A stretch of DNA of 64,000 bases. Source: Clostridium minihomine (GTDB lineage: Bacteria; Bacillota; Clostridia; Oscillospirales; Acutalibacteraceae). Under the pieces are notes generated by a model. That model ran no database searches. It saw nothing but the letters and a program-made list of their open reading frames with translations, and was not told where the DNA came from. A program made the position numbers and the translations under genes. This document shows, piece after piece, positions 7,725-16,677 of the stretch (within the stretch, counting starts at the first letter, position 1; the number at the start of each line of letters is the position of its first letter). Where the stretch lies: assembly GCF_900240385.1 (NCBI RefSeq), contig NZ_OEQH01000002.1:322488-386487 (forward strand), read 5' to 3'.

Positions 7725-9058
7725 AAAAACTCCTCCACTTCTCCAATCAAATCACATTCGATAAAGTCAGTAATTTTCACCCGAACAAACTGACCGTAAG
7801 ATGGCTTTTGCTCGGGGGAATGGAAAAACACCTTGCCGTCGATTTCCGGCGCATCCTGAGGGCCGCGGCCAAAATAACACTCCGCATAGCGGTCATAGCC
7901 TTCGGTCAGCACCGTAACGGTTTTCCCGATTTGCTCCTGACACAATTCTTCCATAATGCGCATCTGCTGTTCCATCAAGAGTTCCATGCGGTGGTGTTTT
8001 AGCTCTTCCTCAATCTGGTTCGGCATTTTCGCTGCCGCAGTGCCTTCTTCCTGAGAATAGGGGAAACAACCCATCCGGTGAAAACGGATTTCTTTTACAA
8101 ACTCTGAAAGTTCTGTAAAATCTTCTTCGGTTTCACCGGGGAAACCGGTAATTAAGGTGGTGCGCAGGGTAATACCCGGCACCCGATCTTTGATTTTTTG
8201 AAGCAAAGCCGTGATGGATTGCCTGTCGCCGCTGCGGTACATGGATTTCAACATTCTGCCGGATACATGCTGAAGCGGCAAGTCAATATACTTTACAACC
8301 TTTTCCTGTCGGGCCATCGTATCCAGCAGTTCATCAGTAATGTAGTCGGGGTAACAGTACAAAAGGCGGATCCAGCGCAGACCCTCGATCCGACACAAAC
8401 GATCCAAAAGCTTGGGCAATGCCAAATAGCCATACAGATCCTCGCCGTAACGGGTAGTGTCCTGCGCAATCAGAATCAATTCTTTGGTTCCGTTTTGAGC
8501 CAGACGCTCGGCTTCCTCCACAATGCTTTCCATATCACGGCTGCGGTAACGGCCGCGAATCATGGGAATCGCGCAATAAGCACAGCGGCTGTCACAGCCC
8601 TCGGCCACTTTGATATAAGAAAAATAGCTTGGGGTGGAATGGACGCGCTCCCCGTATAAAGGCAGCCGGTTTTTGGGCGGGAAGGATTCCGGATTCTGCC
8701 CTTCCAGCGTTTGCCCGATGATTTGGGCAATGTCTGTATTGGCGCCGATGCCCACCACTGCATCCGCTTCGGGCAGTTCCTTGCGGATTTCTTCCCGGTA
8801 GCGCTCTGCCAGACAACCCGTCACCACAATGGCTCGGATACGTCCTTCTTTCTTGAGCCTTGCCAGCTCCAGAATTTCTTCAATGGATTCCTTTTTGGCA
8901 TCCTCGATAAAGCCGCAGGTATTAACGATAGCCACATCTGCCAGCGCCGCATCATTGCAAAGCTGATAGCCTGCTCCCTGCAAGGTGGCCATAATCATTT
9001 CTCCGTCTACCCTGTTTTTGGCGCAGCCCAGGCTGACCATTCCAACTGTTATTGCCAT
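7721..9058 (-). CDS. rimO: Ribosomal protein S12 methylthiotransferase
   Basis: A 445-aa radical SAM methylthiotransferase expected to modify an aspartate of ribosomal protein S12. The N-terminal MTTase domain has its three cluster cysteines C12 (SLGCAKN), C48 (NTCGFI) and C82 (TGCLAERY). The radical SAM CxxxCxxC is C155, C159 and C162 (GCDSRCAYCAIP). A TRAM-like C-terminal domain (about 375-445) completes the family layout. SLGCAKNRVDGE at the N-terminus is typical of RimO rather than MiaB. It starts 2 bp after recX ends and overlaps pgsA. Confidence 0.95.
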   Translation of the reverse strand: MAITVGMVSLGCAKNRVDGEMIMATLQGAGYQLCNDAALADVAIVNTCGFIEDAKKESIEEILELARLKKEGRIRAIVVTGCLAERYREEIRKELPEADAVVGIGANTDIAQIIGQTLEGQNPESFPPKNRLPLYGERVHSTPSYFSYIKVAEGCDSRCAYCAIPMIRGRYRSRDMESIVEEAERLAQNGTKELILIAQDTTRYGEDLYGYLALPKLLDRLCRIEGLRWIRLLYCYPDYITDELLDTMARQEKVVKYIDLPLQHVSGRMLKSMYRSGDRQSITALLQKIKDRVPGITLRTTLITGFPGETEEDFTELSEFVKEIRFHRMGCFPYSQEEGTAAAKMPNQIEEELKHHRMELLMEQQMRIMEELCQEQIGKTVTVLTEGYDRYAECYFGRGPQDAPEIDGKVFFHSPEQKPSYGQFVRVKITDFIECDLIGEVEEFL

Positions 9059-9060
9059 AA

Positions 9061-9690
9061 TTACTCTTCATCCTCATTTAAGTCTATGGTTTCATCCAGA
9101 CAACGCAGCGCCTGCCGAATTTCCGGCAGGCGATACCCCATCCTCTGCAAAGCGTTTACTGCCCTGCGCTGCTGTTTTTCATCCTGTGCCGCCAAGGGAT
9201 ATTTCTTTTCTAACAGCTGCAGCAGTTTTTCTTCGGGCTCAGGGGCCAGCTCCTGCACAATTTCTTCTGCCAGATCCTTTGCCAGACCCTTTCGGCACAA
9301 TTCAAATCGAACTCGGGATGCGGCAAACCCTTTTCGCTCTAACAGCTGGTGTGCCAGCTGCCTGCCGTAGGCCGCATCGTCAATAAGTCCCAGTTCTTCC
9401 ATTCGATCTGCCGCATAGCGAGCGGCTTCTTCCGAAAAATCACGGCGCAGCTTCTCTTCCAGCTCCCCTTTCAGGTGACCCCGGTGACCCAAAAGGTACA
9501 GCGCTTTTTCCTTTGCCCGGTAATTGTCCGATTCTTCCCGAAGCCGAAACAATGCCTCATCTGTCAGCGTGATCCCCGGGCGTACGCCTTCCCGGCTCAA
9601 CACCTGAGTATCCAGCTCCATAGCCGGCTCCCCGTCCAGAACTAAAAGGGAAAGCCCCTTGCGCCGGGGCTGTATCGCCGTTACCAGCAT
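9061..9690 (-). CDS. recX: Regulatory protein RecX
   Basis: A 209-aa RecX-family protein, which binds RecA filaments and limits recombinase activity. The sequence is helical and charged, with the three tandem three-helix repeats expected: LYLLGHRGHLKGELEEKL, then AYGRQLAHQLLERKGF, then the C-terminal LEKKYPL-RRAVNALQRMGY. ATG at 9688-9690 overlaps the recA stop by one base (TGATG), so it is translationally coupled; a TTG one codon earlier is also possible. The overlap directly ties regulator dosage to recA expression. Confidence 0.9.
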   Translation of the reverse strand: MLVTAIQPRRKGLSLLVLDGEPAMELDTQVLSREGVRPGITLTDEALFRLREESDNYRAKEKALYLLGHRGHLKGELEEKLRRDFSEEAARYAADRMEELGLIDDAAYGRQLAHQLLERKGFAASRVRFELCRKGLAKDLAEEIVQELAPEPEEKLLQLLEKKYPLAAQDEKQQRRAVNALQRMGYRLPEIRQALRCLDETIDLNEDEE

Positions 9691-10835
9691 CAATCATCCA
9701 CCAAAATATCGATATTTGCTTTAGAAGCCGCCCGGCCCGCCGATTTTGCAGGAGCTGCGGGTACTTCTACTTCTACGGGTTTGGCCGCTTCCGGAGCAGG
9801 AGCCGCCGCTGCCGCACCCTTTTTCACCGGACCGGAAGCCTTTGCCGGCAAACGGTCGGCACTCTCTTTCAGCTTTTCTTCGATTTCCGCCATCATCTCA
9901 GGATTATTCTTTAAAAACTCCTTGGAGTTATCACGGCCTTGCCCCAGTCTGGTTTCTCCATAAGAGAACCAGGCTCCACTTTTCTGAACAATGTCCAGTT
10001 TGGCTGCCAGATCCAGAATTTCGCCTTCTCTGGAAATTCCTTTTCCGTACATCACATCAAATTCCGCTTCCCGGAAGGGTGGGGCAATTTTATTCTTGAC
10101 CACCTTGGCTCGGGTGCGGGTACCAATCTGCTCAGTACCGTTTTTCAGCGTTTCAATCTTACGGATATCAATACGGACAGAGGCATAGAATTTCAGCGCG
10201 CGGCCGCCGGGGGTTACCTCGGGACTGCCGTAAATCACGCCCACTTTTTCACGCAGCTGATTAATGAAAATCGCCACACAGTTGGATTTGGAAATGGCAC
10301 CCGCCAGTTTGCGCAGTGCTTGAGACATGAGCCGTGCCTGAAGGCCCACGTGGGAATCGCCCATGTCGCCCTCAATCTCTGCCCGGGGCACCAGCGCCGC
10401 TACCGAGTCCACCACAATCACATCAATGGCACCGGAACGCACTAACGCCTCGGTAATCTCTAATGCCTGTTCGCCGGTATCCGGCTGAGAAACCAGAAGG
10501 GAATCTACATCTACCCCCAAAGCCTGAGCATATATGGGGTCAAGGGCATGCTCTACGTCGATAAAAGCAGCATATCCGCCGCTTTTCTGCCCCTGTGCGA
10601 TACAGTGCAGTGCCAGTGTGGTTTTACCGGAAGATTCCGGCCCATAAATCTCTACAATACGCCCTCTGGGCAGACCGCCGATTCCCAACGCCATATCCAA
10701 AGAAAAGGAACCGGTGGATATGGCTTCGACCTGCATTGCCTGATTCTGCCCCAAACGCATGACTGCGCCCTTGCCGAATTGCTTTTCAATCTGCGCCAGT
10801 GCCGTGTCCAGCGCTTTGCTTTTATCTACTGCCAT
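9690..10835 (-). CDS. recA: Recombinase A
   Basis: A 381-aa RecA, the strand-exchange and SOS co-protease ATPase. Walker A is G65-PESSGK-T72; the Walker B and L2 regions ([15 protein letters not shown], then the conserved MSQALRKL and [10 protein letters not shown]) are intact. The C-terminus after about residue 325 is a long Ala/Pro/Lys tail ending ANIDILVDD, longer than in many RecA proteins. The ATG has an adequate AGGAG site. A 17-bp-spaced promoter and a LexA box lie about 240-300 bp upstream, separated by a structured leader with repeats. recX overlaps its stop codon. Confidence 0.98.
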   Translation of the reverse strand: MAVDKSKALDTALAQIEKQFGKGAVMRLGQNQAMQVEAISTGSFSLDMALGIGGLPRGRIVEIYGPESSGKTTLALHCIAQGQKSGGYAAFIDVEHALDPIYAQALGVDVDSLLVSQPDTGEQALEITEALVRSGAIDVIVVDSVAALVPRAEIEGDMGDSHVGLQARLMSQALRKLAGAISKSNCVAIFINQLREKVGVIYGSPEVTPGGRALKFYASVRIDIRKIETLKNGTEQIGTRTRAKVVKNKIAPPFREAEFDVMYGKGISREGEILDLAAKLDIVQKSGAWFSYGETRLGQGRDNSKEFLKNNPEMMAEIEEKLKESADRLPAKASGPVKKGAAAAAPAPEAAKPVEVEVPAAPAKSAGRAASKANIDILVDD

Positions 10836-10928
10836 GAAAAAACTCCTCCGCTCCTGAATTTAACTTCCCTGAATTCAAACACGCAGAACTGCGCTGATTC
10901 TCATTACTTCTAAATATATAATCAATAA

Positions 10929-11070
10929 AAACAGCAAAGCTGTCTTTGCGGCACAGCCGCTCTTGTGCAAAAGCACAAGCTATCGTTCCCTGTTCTCTAA
11001 TGCATCGAAAGCCCTGCTTTTCACAATGCGCCGTGAGGTTATTAAAACCAAAGCTTTCGCTTATGCCGTG
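10929..11070 (-). promoter_or_regulatory. Structured recA leader with repeat units and a terminator-like hairpin
   Basis: The roughly 235-nt leader from the recA promoter begins with two copies of AATAACCTCACGGC (in 11066-11080 and near 11030-11043), the same motif that heads the tandem repeats at 16.7-17.3 kb. Then follow a GCAT..ATGC hairpin, GCTTGTGC-TTTT-GCACAAG, GCGGC-TGT-GCCGC and finally ACAGC-TTT-GCTGT followed by a T-run (10929-10945). The last looks like a weak intrinsic terminator lying before the recA ribosome site, so attenuation is possible. The sequence is seen directly; the regulatory role is inferred. Confidence 0.6.
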
Positions 11071-11075
11071 AGGTT

Positions 11076-11104
11076 ATTATAGCGTATCTAAATTATAAAA
11101 TCAA
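11076..11104 (-). promoter_or_regulatory. recA promoter
   Basis: Minus-strand TTGATT (11099-11104) and TATAAT (11076-11081) are spaced by 17 bp. Transcription would start inside the AACCTCACGG motif. Confidence 0.8.
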
Positions 11105-11122
11105 TGGATTTCAGCAAAAAAT

Positions 11123-11136
11123 CGAACGAACGTTTT
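11123..11136. promoter_or_regulatory. LexA (SOS) box
   Basis: CGAACGAACGTTTT matches the Gram-positive LexA consensus CGAAC-RNRY-GTTYC at all but the last base. It lies about 20 bp upstream of the recA -35 box, consistent with LexA control of recA-recX. Confidence 0.8.
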
Positions 11137-11232
11137 GATGCTGTAACAGTTATTTTTTTCTTTATCCGCTAAAAAACAGAAAAATCCGGAGCAGACAGCC
11201 TTTTTCCCAAAACACCATCCCTCCGGTAACTG

Positions 11233-12090
11233 TTAACTTTTTCCTTGATAAACACCTGATACCACCCGGTCAAATCCGTTAAAATCTTTTTGCACTCGAA
11301 TGTGAGACAGTCCCGCCGCCAAAAACAACTCGGATACGCTTTGCCCCTGAGTTTCGCCGATCTCTACTGCGGCAATGCCCCCCGGCCGCAGGCGGGGCAG
11401 CCAGTTGCGGGCAATAGCCCGGTAAAAATCCAATCCGTCCTGTCCTCCATCCAGCGCAGAGGGCGGCTCCCGGCGCACCTCATGCTGAAGGGAAGAAATC
11501 TCTTCCGAAACAATATACGGAGGATTGGAAACCACCGCGCTGAGCGGCCCGATGTCGGCCGCCGCATCGCTTTGGGTAATATCCGCCCGGATTGCCGAAA
11601 CCCTCTCGTCCCCAAACCGATGCAGATTCTTTTGCAGATACTCAAATGCCTGTTCATACCATTCAACACACACAATGCGGGCATCCTTGCGGAGCTGTGA
11701 AATTCCCAAGCCCACCGCGCCGGTTCCCGCACAGAGATCTGCCACCACAGGGGCCGGGTGTCCGGTTAAAAGTTCCGCAGCCGTATACACCAAAAGCTCT
11801 GTTTCCTCTCGGGGGATTAATACCCCTTCCCCCACCGAAAAACGCATCCCGAAAAATTCCCACTCCCCCAGAATATACTGCAAGGGGCGACGTTTTTCCC
11901 GCTCTGCTATCATGCGGAAAAATTCATTGGTGTTTTCCTTGGGTGCATCTTCTTGGCCGCGCAAAATCAAAGCCTGGCGATCCATTCCAAAAGCCTGGCG
12001 GAACAAGCAGATGGCGTCAAAAGCAGGGCTCTCTACCCCCGCCTTTTGTAATATGGTTTTTCCCTCGTGATAGGCTTGCTGAAAGGTCAT
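11233..12090 (-). CDS. prmC: Release factor glutamine methyltransferase
   Basis: A 285-aa SAM-dependent methyltransferase that methylates the GGQ glutamine of peptide release factors. An N-terminal helical domain (1-75) precedes the Rossmann fold with VADLCAGTGAVGLG (motif I, about 115-128) and the signature NPPY (VVSNPPYIV, about 188-196). It overlaps the DUF1385 gene by 4 bp and is the last gene of the operon. Association with DUF1385 is common in Clostridia, but prfA, which often follows, is absent here. Confidence 0.93.
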   Translation of the reverse strand: MTFQQAYHEGKTILQKAGVESPAFDAICLFRQAFGMDRQALILRGQEDAPKENTNEFFRMIAEREKRRPLQYILGEWEFFGMRFSVGEGVLIPREETELLVYTAAELLTGHPAPVVADLCAGTGAVGLGISQLRKDARIVCVEWYEQAFEYLQKNLHRFGDERVSAIRADITQSDAAADIGPLSAVVSNPPYIVSEEISSLQHEVRREPPSALDGGQDGLDFYRAIARNWLPRLRPGGIAAVEIGETQGQSVSELFLAAGLSHIRVQKDFNGFDRVVSGVYQGKS

Positions 12091-13040
12091 CTTACAATCC
12101 TGTCCTCCCCGTTTTCCGGAATAACCTCCTTCAACGCGCTGATTGCCACTTCAATCATAGAGTCATCCGGTTCCTTGGTGGTAAGCCGCTGCATCCACAT
12201 TCCCGGCGCAGAGATAATTCGGGTCACAATATTATCGTACCGGCCGCAGATGCGGATCAGTTCATATCCGATTCCCATCAAAAGCGGCACGCACAAAATT
12301 TTTGCGATACTGCGCAGGAACGGGTTGGTAAAGGGAATAAAAAAGCCGGCAATCATCCCCAACAAAAGCATAATCACCATAAAGCTGGTGCCGCAGCGGG
12401 GATGAAAACGCTTGTAACGACGGACGTTTTCTACCGTCAGCTCCTGCTCATTTTCATAGCAGAATATCGTTTTGTGTTCTGCCCCGTGATATTGGAACAC
12501 ACGCTTAATGTCCGGCAAGCTGGCACAAAACGCTATGTAGCCGATAAAGATAAAAATACGAAGAAAACCTTCAAACACCGCTCGCCAAGAGGCAAGCTCT
12601 GTTCCCCACAGATGGCTTTCGCCCAAATTAAAAAGCCAGGTGGGCAGCCAGAAGAACAATCCCACGGCAATCAGCACACCCAAAACAGCACTGATGGCCA
12701 TAACGGCGTTCATCAGTTTATCCCCGAACACCCTTTCCATCCACTGGTCAAACTTTGAAGGCTCCTCGTCATCTTCCAGCCCGGATTTTTCTGCCGAAAT
12801 GCTGAGTGCCTTATACCCCACGGAAAGGGAATCGATAAATCCGGCAACTCCCCGCAAAATAGGAAGCTGAAGAATTTTGTAGCGTCCGCGCAGCCGTTTG
12901 GCTGCGATCTGCTCGGTCGATACGGTATTGTCGGGCAGGCGAACCGACAAGGCGGTTTTAAAGGGGCCCTGCATCATTACACCCTCCATCACCGCCTGCC
13001 CACCGATGGATGTAATCATTTTTGTTTTTTCTCTAGCCAT
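12087..13040 (-). CDS. DUF1385 / YqhQ-family membrane protein
   Basis: A 317-aa integral membrane protein of the DUF1385 (YqhQ) family, recognised by the N-terminal IGGQAVMEGVMMQGP, the central YHGAEHKTIFCYE and the RFHPRCGTSF segment. Four or so hydrophobic helices lie at about 105-130, 145-170, 215-240 and 245-260. The conserved histidines and cysteine in the central segment suggest an enzymatic or metal site, but the function is unknown. The ATG overlaps the histidine kinase stop by 8 bp and prmC overlaps its own stop, so it belongs to a tight operon. Confidence 0.9.
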   Translation of the reverse strand: MAREKTKMITSIGGQAVMEGVMMQGPFKTALSVRLPDNTVSTEQIAAKRLRGRYKILQLPILRGVAGFIDSLSVGYKALSISAEKSGLEDDEEPSKFDQWMERVFGDKLMNAVMAISAVLGVLIAVGLFFWLPTWLFNLGESHLWGTELASWRAVFEGFLRIFIFIGYIAFCASLPDIKRVFQYHGAEHKTIFCYENEQELTVENVRRYKRFHPRCGTSFMVIMLLLGMIAGFFIPFTNPFLRSIAKILCVPLLMGIGYELIRICGRYDNIVTRIISAPGMWMQRLTTKEPDDSMIEVAISALKEVIPENGEDRIVR

Positions 13041-14502
13041 TTTGTTCCGGATTCCTTTCTTCCACAGCAGGAATCGGCTTTGTAGCCGACGAAACCTGCC
13101 TGAGCGTTGGTATGGTAATCGTTACAACCGTGCCAACCCCTTCCTGGCTTTCCAAATCCAGACGCCCGTCATGCAGCTGCATAATTTCATCTGCCAGGGC
13201 CAGTCCAATTCCGGAACCGCGCACAGTCTGGTTGGCTTTATAAAACTTCTTTTTCACATTGGGTAAATCTTGTGGAGAGATTCCGCAGCCGGTGTCGCCG
13301 ATCACCACAATAATTTTCCCATCCTTTTGTTCTGCGGTCACGCTGACTGTATCACCTTCGCTGGTATATTTAAGCGCGTTGTCAATAATATTGACAAACA
13401 CCTGGCGCAGCCGGTTGATATCGCCCAGCACCGGCGACAGCATGGCCGGTTCTTCATAAACCAAAAATTTGCCTTCTGCCTGGGCACGATCGGTAAACAT
13501 ATAAACCGCTTCTCCCAGTTCGGCCAGAATATCGATTTTGTCCATCATCAAGGTCATACGGCCATTCTGCATTCGCGAAAAATCCAGCAGTTCTTCCACA
13601 ATTCCGGAAAGCCGCTCCGATTCTCGAATGATAACACCCATGCCCTTTTCATACATATCCTGATCGGTGTCTTCCAATCCCTGCAGTGTTTCTGCCCAGC
13701 CCTTGATGGCCGTCAGCGGGGTGCGCAGTTCATGGGAAACAGAGGAAATAAAATCATTTTTCATTTTTTCAGACGTGCCCAATTCCACCGCCATTTTATT
13801 GATGGTTTCGCAAAGCTCGCCGATTTCATCATCCTGCCGATTTTGAATTCGCGCATTAAAATCCCCCTGAGCAATGCGTTTGGCTGTGACGCTGATCTGT
13901 TTAATGGGATCCACAATAGACTTAATAAAATAAGAGCTGGACAGCACCACCAGAAAAATGACCAAAAGCCCCAAAAGCATCAAAGCGCCCACAATGGTAA
14001 AGATTTGCTGGTCGGCCTGCTCCAAAGACACCACATAACGGATGCTTCCCAAAGCCGATCCATTTTCATTGCGGATCACCCGTGTGACAGCCATCACTTT
14101 TTCCCCGGAAGAAAGCTGCCCTTTCCAAGTTCCATACCCATCATCGTTACCAAGAGCCTCTTGAAAATCTGGCATAACCTGAGATTGATCCGGCGGAAAC
14201 CCGGTGGAAGTAACCAAAATTCGGCCTGCAGAGCTCAGCACCATCATTTCCATCATCTCTTTGCTGGGGGAGTTTTCCACATAGCTGCGCGCAGCAGTGG
14301 AAAACTCGACAGCTGTCTTTTTCCCATAATCGGCAAATACGTTGGTCAGCTCACCGGAACGGCCGTTGATGGTTTGCTGAATGCCATTGTAAACATAACC
14401 CTGTACGACCAACGACATACAGATAATCAAAGTGGACAGGACAAGCAGAATGACACCCAGGCTGTTTAAAATCCAGCGCCGGGTAATTCCCCATATTTTC
14501 AC
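13033..14502 (-). CDS. Membrane sensor histidine kinase
   Basis: A 489-aa two-component kinase. A transmembrane helix at about 11-35, an extracytoplasmic sensor region at 36-165 and a second helix at about 168-192 are followed by HAMP (193-245), HisKA with phospho-acceptor H257 (SSVSHELRTP) and HATPase_c with N box (NIIDNALKYT), G1 (GDTGCGIS) and G2 (GSGIGLALAD) motifs. The family is WalK/PhoR/VicK-like. It is the partner of the response regulator 45 bp upstream. The signal is unknown; co-transcription with a beta-propeller-like lipoprotein suggests envelope sensing. Confidence 0.92.
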   Translation of the reverse strand: MKIWGITRRWILNSLGVILLVLSTLIICMSLVVQGYVYNGIQQTINGRSGELTNVFADYGKKTAVEFSTAARSYVENSPSKEMMEMMVLSSAGRILVTSTGFPPDQSQVMPDFQEALGNDDGYGTWKGQLSSGEKVMAVTRVIRNENGSALGSIRYVVSLEQADQQIFTIVGALMLLGLLVIFLVVLSSSYFIKSIVDPIKQISVTAKRIAQGDFNARIQNRQDDEIGELCETINKMAVELGTSEKMKNDFISSVSHELRTPLTAIKGWAETLQGLEDTDQDMYEKGMGVIIRESERLSGIVEELLDFSRMQNGRMTLMMDKIDILAELGEAVYMFTDRAQAEGKFLVYEEPAMLSPVLGDINRLRQVFVNIIDNALKYTSEGDTVSVTAEQKDGKIIVVIGDTGCGISPQDLPNVKKKFYKANQTVRGSGIGLALADEIMQLHDGRLDLESQEGVGTVVTITIPTLRQVSSATKPIPAVEERNPEQNG

Positions 14503-14547
14503 CTTATCCTCTCCTTTTCCGCCCGTGTGCGAAGCTTGTTTTTCGGC

Positions 14548-15252
14548 TTATGCCTCCCATTTATAGCCCAGCCCCCAAACCGTGACAATATGCTTGGGGT
14601 TGCTCGGCTCATCCTCTATCTTCATTCGCAGACGCCGAATATTCACGTCTACGATTTTTTCTTCCCCGTAATAGGCATCTCCCCAAACATGTTTGAGGAT
14701 GTCGGAACGATCCAACGCTTTGCCGGGATTCGAGAAAAAATACTCCATAATCTGAAATTCCACCTGAGTCAGCTCAATGGGGCCGCCGTCTTTCATCAAA
14801 GCACGGTTGCGCAGATTCAAAGAAAAATTGCCGGAACGAATTTCTTCGCGGAAATTATTTTCGGTGCGCATTTCTGCTATGGCAACCCGGCGGTAAATCG
14901 CATCTACCCGAGCCACCAGTTCACTGGGACTGAAGGGTTTTGTCACATAATCATCGGCGCCCATCATCAGGCCGCTGACTTTATCCATTTCCTGTGTTTT
15001 TGCAGTCAGCAGAATAATGCCCACTGAACCGCTTTTTTGCCGCAATTCCCGGCACACAGATAAGCCGTCGTGTTCCCCCGGCATCATAATGTCTAAAATC
15101 ACCACATCAAAAGCACCGTTTTCCTGCTGGTAAAGAGACAGGGCCTGATCCCCATTTTCTGCCTCGGTCACTTCATAACCGGCCCTTTTTAAATTGATGA
15201 CCACAAATTCCCGAATGGTTTGTTCATCTTCTGCCACCAATATTTTCTTCAT
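14548..15252 (-). CDS. OmpR/PhoB-family response regulator
   Basis: A 234-aa regulator with an N-terminal receiver domain (acidic pair E8-D9-E10, phospho-acceptor D54 in VILDIMMPG, K104-type lysine in TKPFSP) and a C-terminal winged helix (about 135-232, GGPIELTQVEFQIMEYF, then VDVNIRRLRMKIE). It would bind DNA as a dimer when phosphorylated by the kinase encoded next. It starts 23 bp after the lipoprotein gene ends. Confidence 0.93.
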   Translation of the reverse strand: MKKILVAEDEQTIREFVVINLKRAGYEVTEAENGDQALSLYQQENGAFDVVILDIMMPGEHDGLSVCRELRQKSGSVGIILLTAKTQEMDKVSGLMMGADDYVTKPFSPSELVARVDAIYRRVAIAEMRTENNFREEIRSGNFSLNLRNRALMKDGGPIELTQVEFQIMEYFFSNPGKALDRSDILKHVWGDAYYGEEKIVDVNIRRLRMKIEDEPSNPKHIVTVWGLGYKWEA

Positions 15253-15275
15253 TGCCTGGTTCCTCCTGTCCGCTT

Positions 15276-16631
15276 TTATTCCTGTGAAGAAATCAGCCGA
15301 AAGCTGTTTGTAATATCGTTGATGTTCAATGCCAACGCATGATCCGGCTGAAGAATCGAAGCCGCATAAACTACCGCGTTTTTCTCCTCCAGCTTATAAA
15401 ACCCTTTGGCCGCTATTCCGGCATTCCACTCTTCCTGGGTAAATTCCTGTATTTTTAACAGCCCTGTTCCCACCGCGCCGGTAACATTGCTGTTGGTCGC
15501 CTCCGCAGCCGGCAGCCATTCGTAAAAGGTCAGCGATCGGGCTTCCCGGTCAACCTTTACGGTAATTTTTTTCTGCCACATTTCGGGGATTAAAAACCAA
15601 TAGCCGCTTTGCTGGTTAATAACCATGCCCATCACCCTGTGCAGGTTGTCTGTAGCACAGTCATACCGCTGCCAATTGGTAATGGCACACGCCTCATCCG
15701 GCAAAGGCAGCGAATACCCCGGCATGGGATTAACGATGGGTATTTCAATCAGCGTGTCGCCGTTAATATCACGAGACACCACATTGGTATTGCGCAGCGA
15801 AAAATTAGCCGTCTGTGTTCCCACATCAAAAAACGGGGATTGAAGCAATTTTTTCTGCGAGTCCCAAAACAAAACTTCCGTTACATAATTGCCCCCGCTT
15901 TTCGCGCCATCCAGCACAATTCCAAATTGAGAGGGATCAATCATGCCGGCGGTTACCGAAGCATACCGGGTAACACCGTTATCCAGATGTGCCGACCCAA
16001 TGGTTTCCACCATATTGTCCGTTACCCGCAAAAGGCGGGCGATCGCCGCCTGATCTGCTGTAGAAACCGAAGCGGTAAAAATCTCATCAAAAGTATCGTT
16101 GTCAAAGTCCCTCACTTCCATTTCATTATAAGGCTGGTTATAAGAAAGCTCGGTCATTTTTCCATCCTTATAGGAAAAAATACTGATGGAAGAGGTTTGG
16201 TTCAAAGCACTGCCCCAACCGACAATCACATCATTTAGGCCGTCCCGGTTCACGTCGCCAAAGCATACCTTATCCACCTGAGTGGCCGCATTGCGAAAAG
16301 AGCCGATTTCCGTCCACTCTTCTTCTCCCCCACGAATAAAAGAAATGGTAACACCACCGCTTTGATCTGCGTTTTCATACAGCGCAATGGCGTCTTCTTT
16401 TCCATCCCCGGTCAGATCCCACATTAAAATTGCCGAGCGGTAATCCCCCCGGCGCGGATAACTCAATTTAATCTGGCCGTTCGTTTTCGCTTCCAATACC
16501 TGATGAATTTTCTCTTTATTTCCGGTTGCCCGAGGCGGGCGCATCAGTGTCTGAGGATCCAAACTCACCGAAGAACAGCCGGAACAAAGCATAGCCAGTG
16601 CCAGCACCGCGGCAACAATCCGTTTCCTCAT
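15276..16631 (-). CDS. Secreted lipoprotein with FG-GAP/VCBS-like repeats
   Basis: A 451-aa lipoprotein; ATG at 16629-16631 is preferred because it gives MRKRIVAAVLALAMLCSGC, a clean lipoprotein signal with lipobox cysteine, and has AAGGA upstream (an earlier ATG at 16652 is also in frame). The mature part contains several calcium-site-like D-x-D-x-D-G repeats (WDLTGDGKEDAIALY, FGDVNRDGLNDVIVG, VRDFDNDTFDEIF, RDINGDTLIEIP), the pattern of FG-GAP/VCBS beta-propeller domains. It is the first gene of the operon with the two-component system, so it may be a surface sensor or structural partner. Its ligand is unknown. Confidence 0.8.
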   Translation of the reverse strand: MRKRIVAAVLALAMLCSGCSSVSLDPQTLMRPPRATGNKEKIHQVLEAKTNGQIKLSYPRRGDYRSAILMWDLTGDGKEDAIALYENADQSGGVTISFIRGGEEEWTEIGSFRNAATQVDKVCFGDVNRDGLNDVIVGWGSALNQTSSISIFSYKDGKMTELSYNQPYNEMEVRDFDNDTFDEIFTASVSTADQAAIARLLRVTDNMVETIGSAHLDNGVTRYASVTAGMIDPSQFGIVLDGAKSGGNYVTEVLFWDSQKKLLQSPFFDVGTQTANFSLRNTNVVSRDINGDTLIEIPIVNPMPGYSLPLPDEACAITNWQRYDCATDNLHRVMGMVINQQSGYWFLIPEMWQKKITVKVDREARSLTFYEWLPAAEATNSNVTGAVGTGLLKIQEFTQEEWNAGIAAKGFYKLEEKNAVVYAASILQPDHALALNINDITNSFRLISSQE

Positions 16632-16677
16632 CCTTTTCACGTCCTTTTCCATCCTAGTATAGGCAGATTCTAAAATA

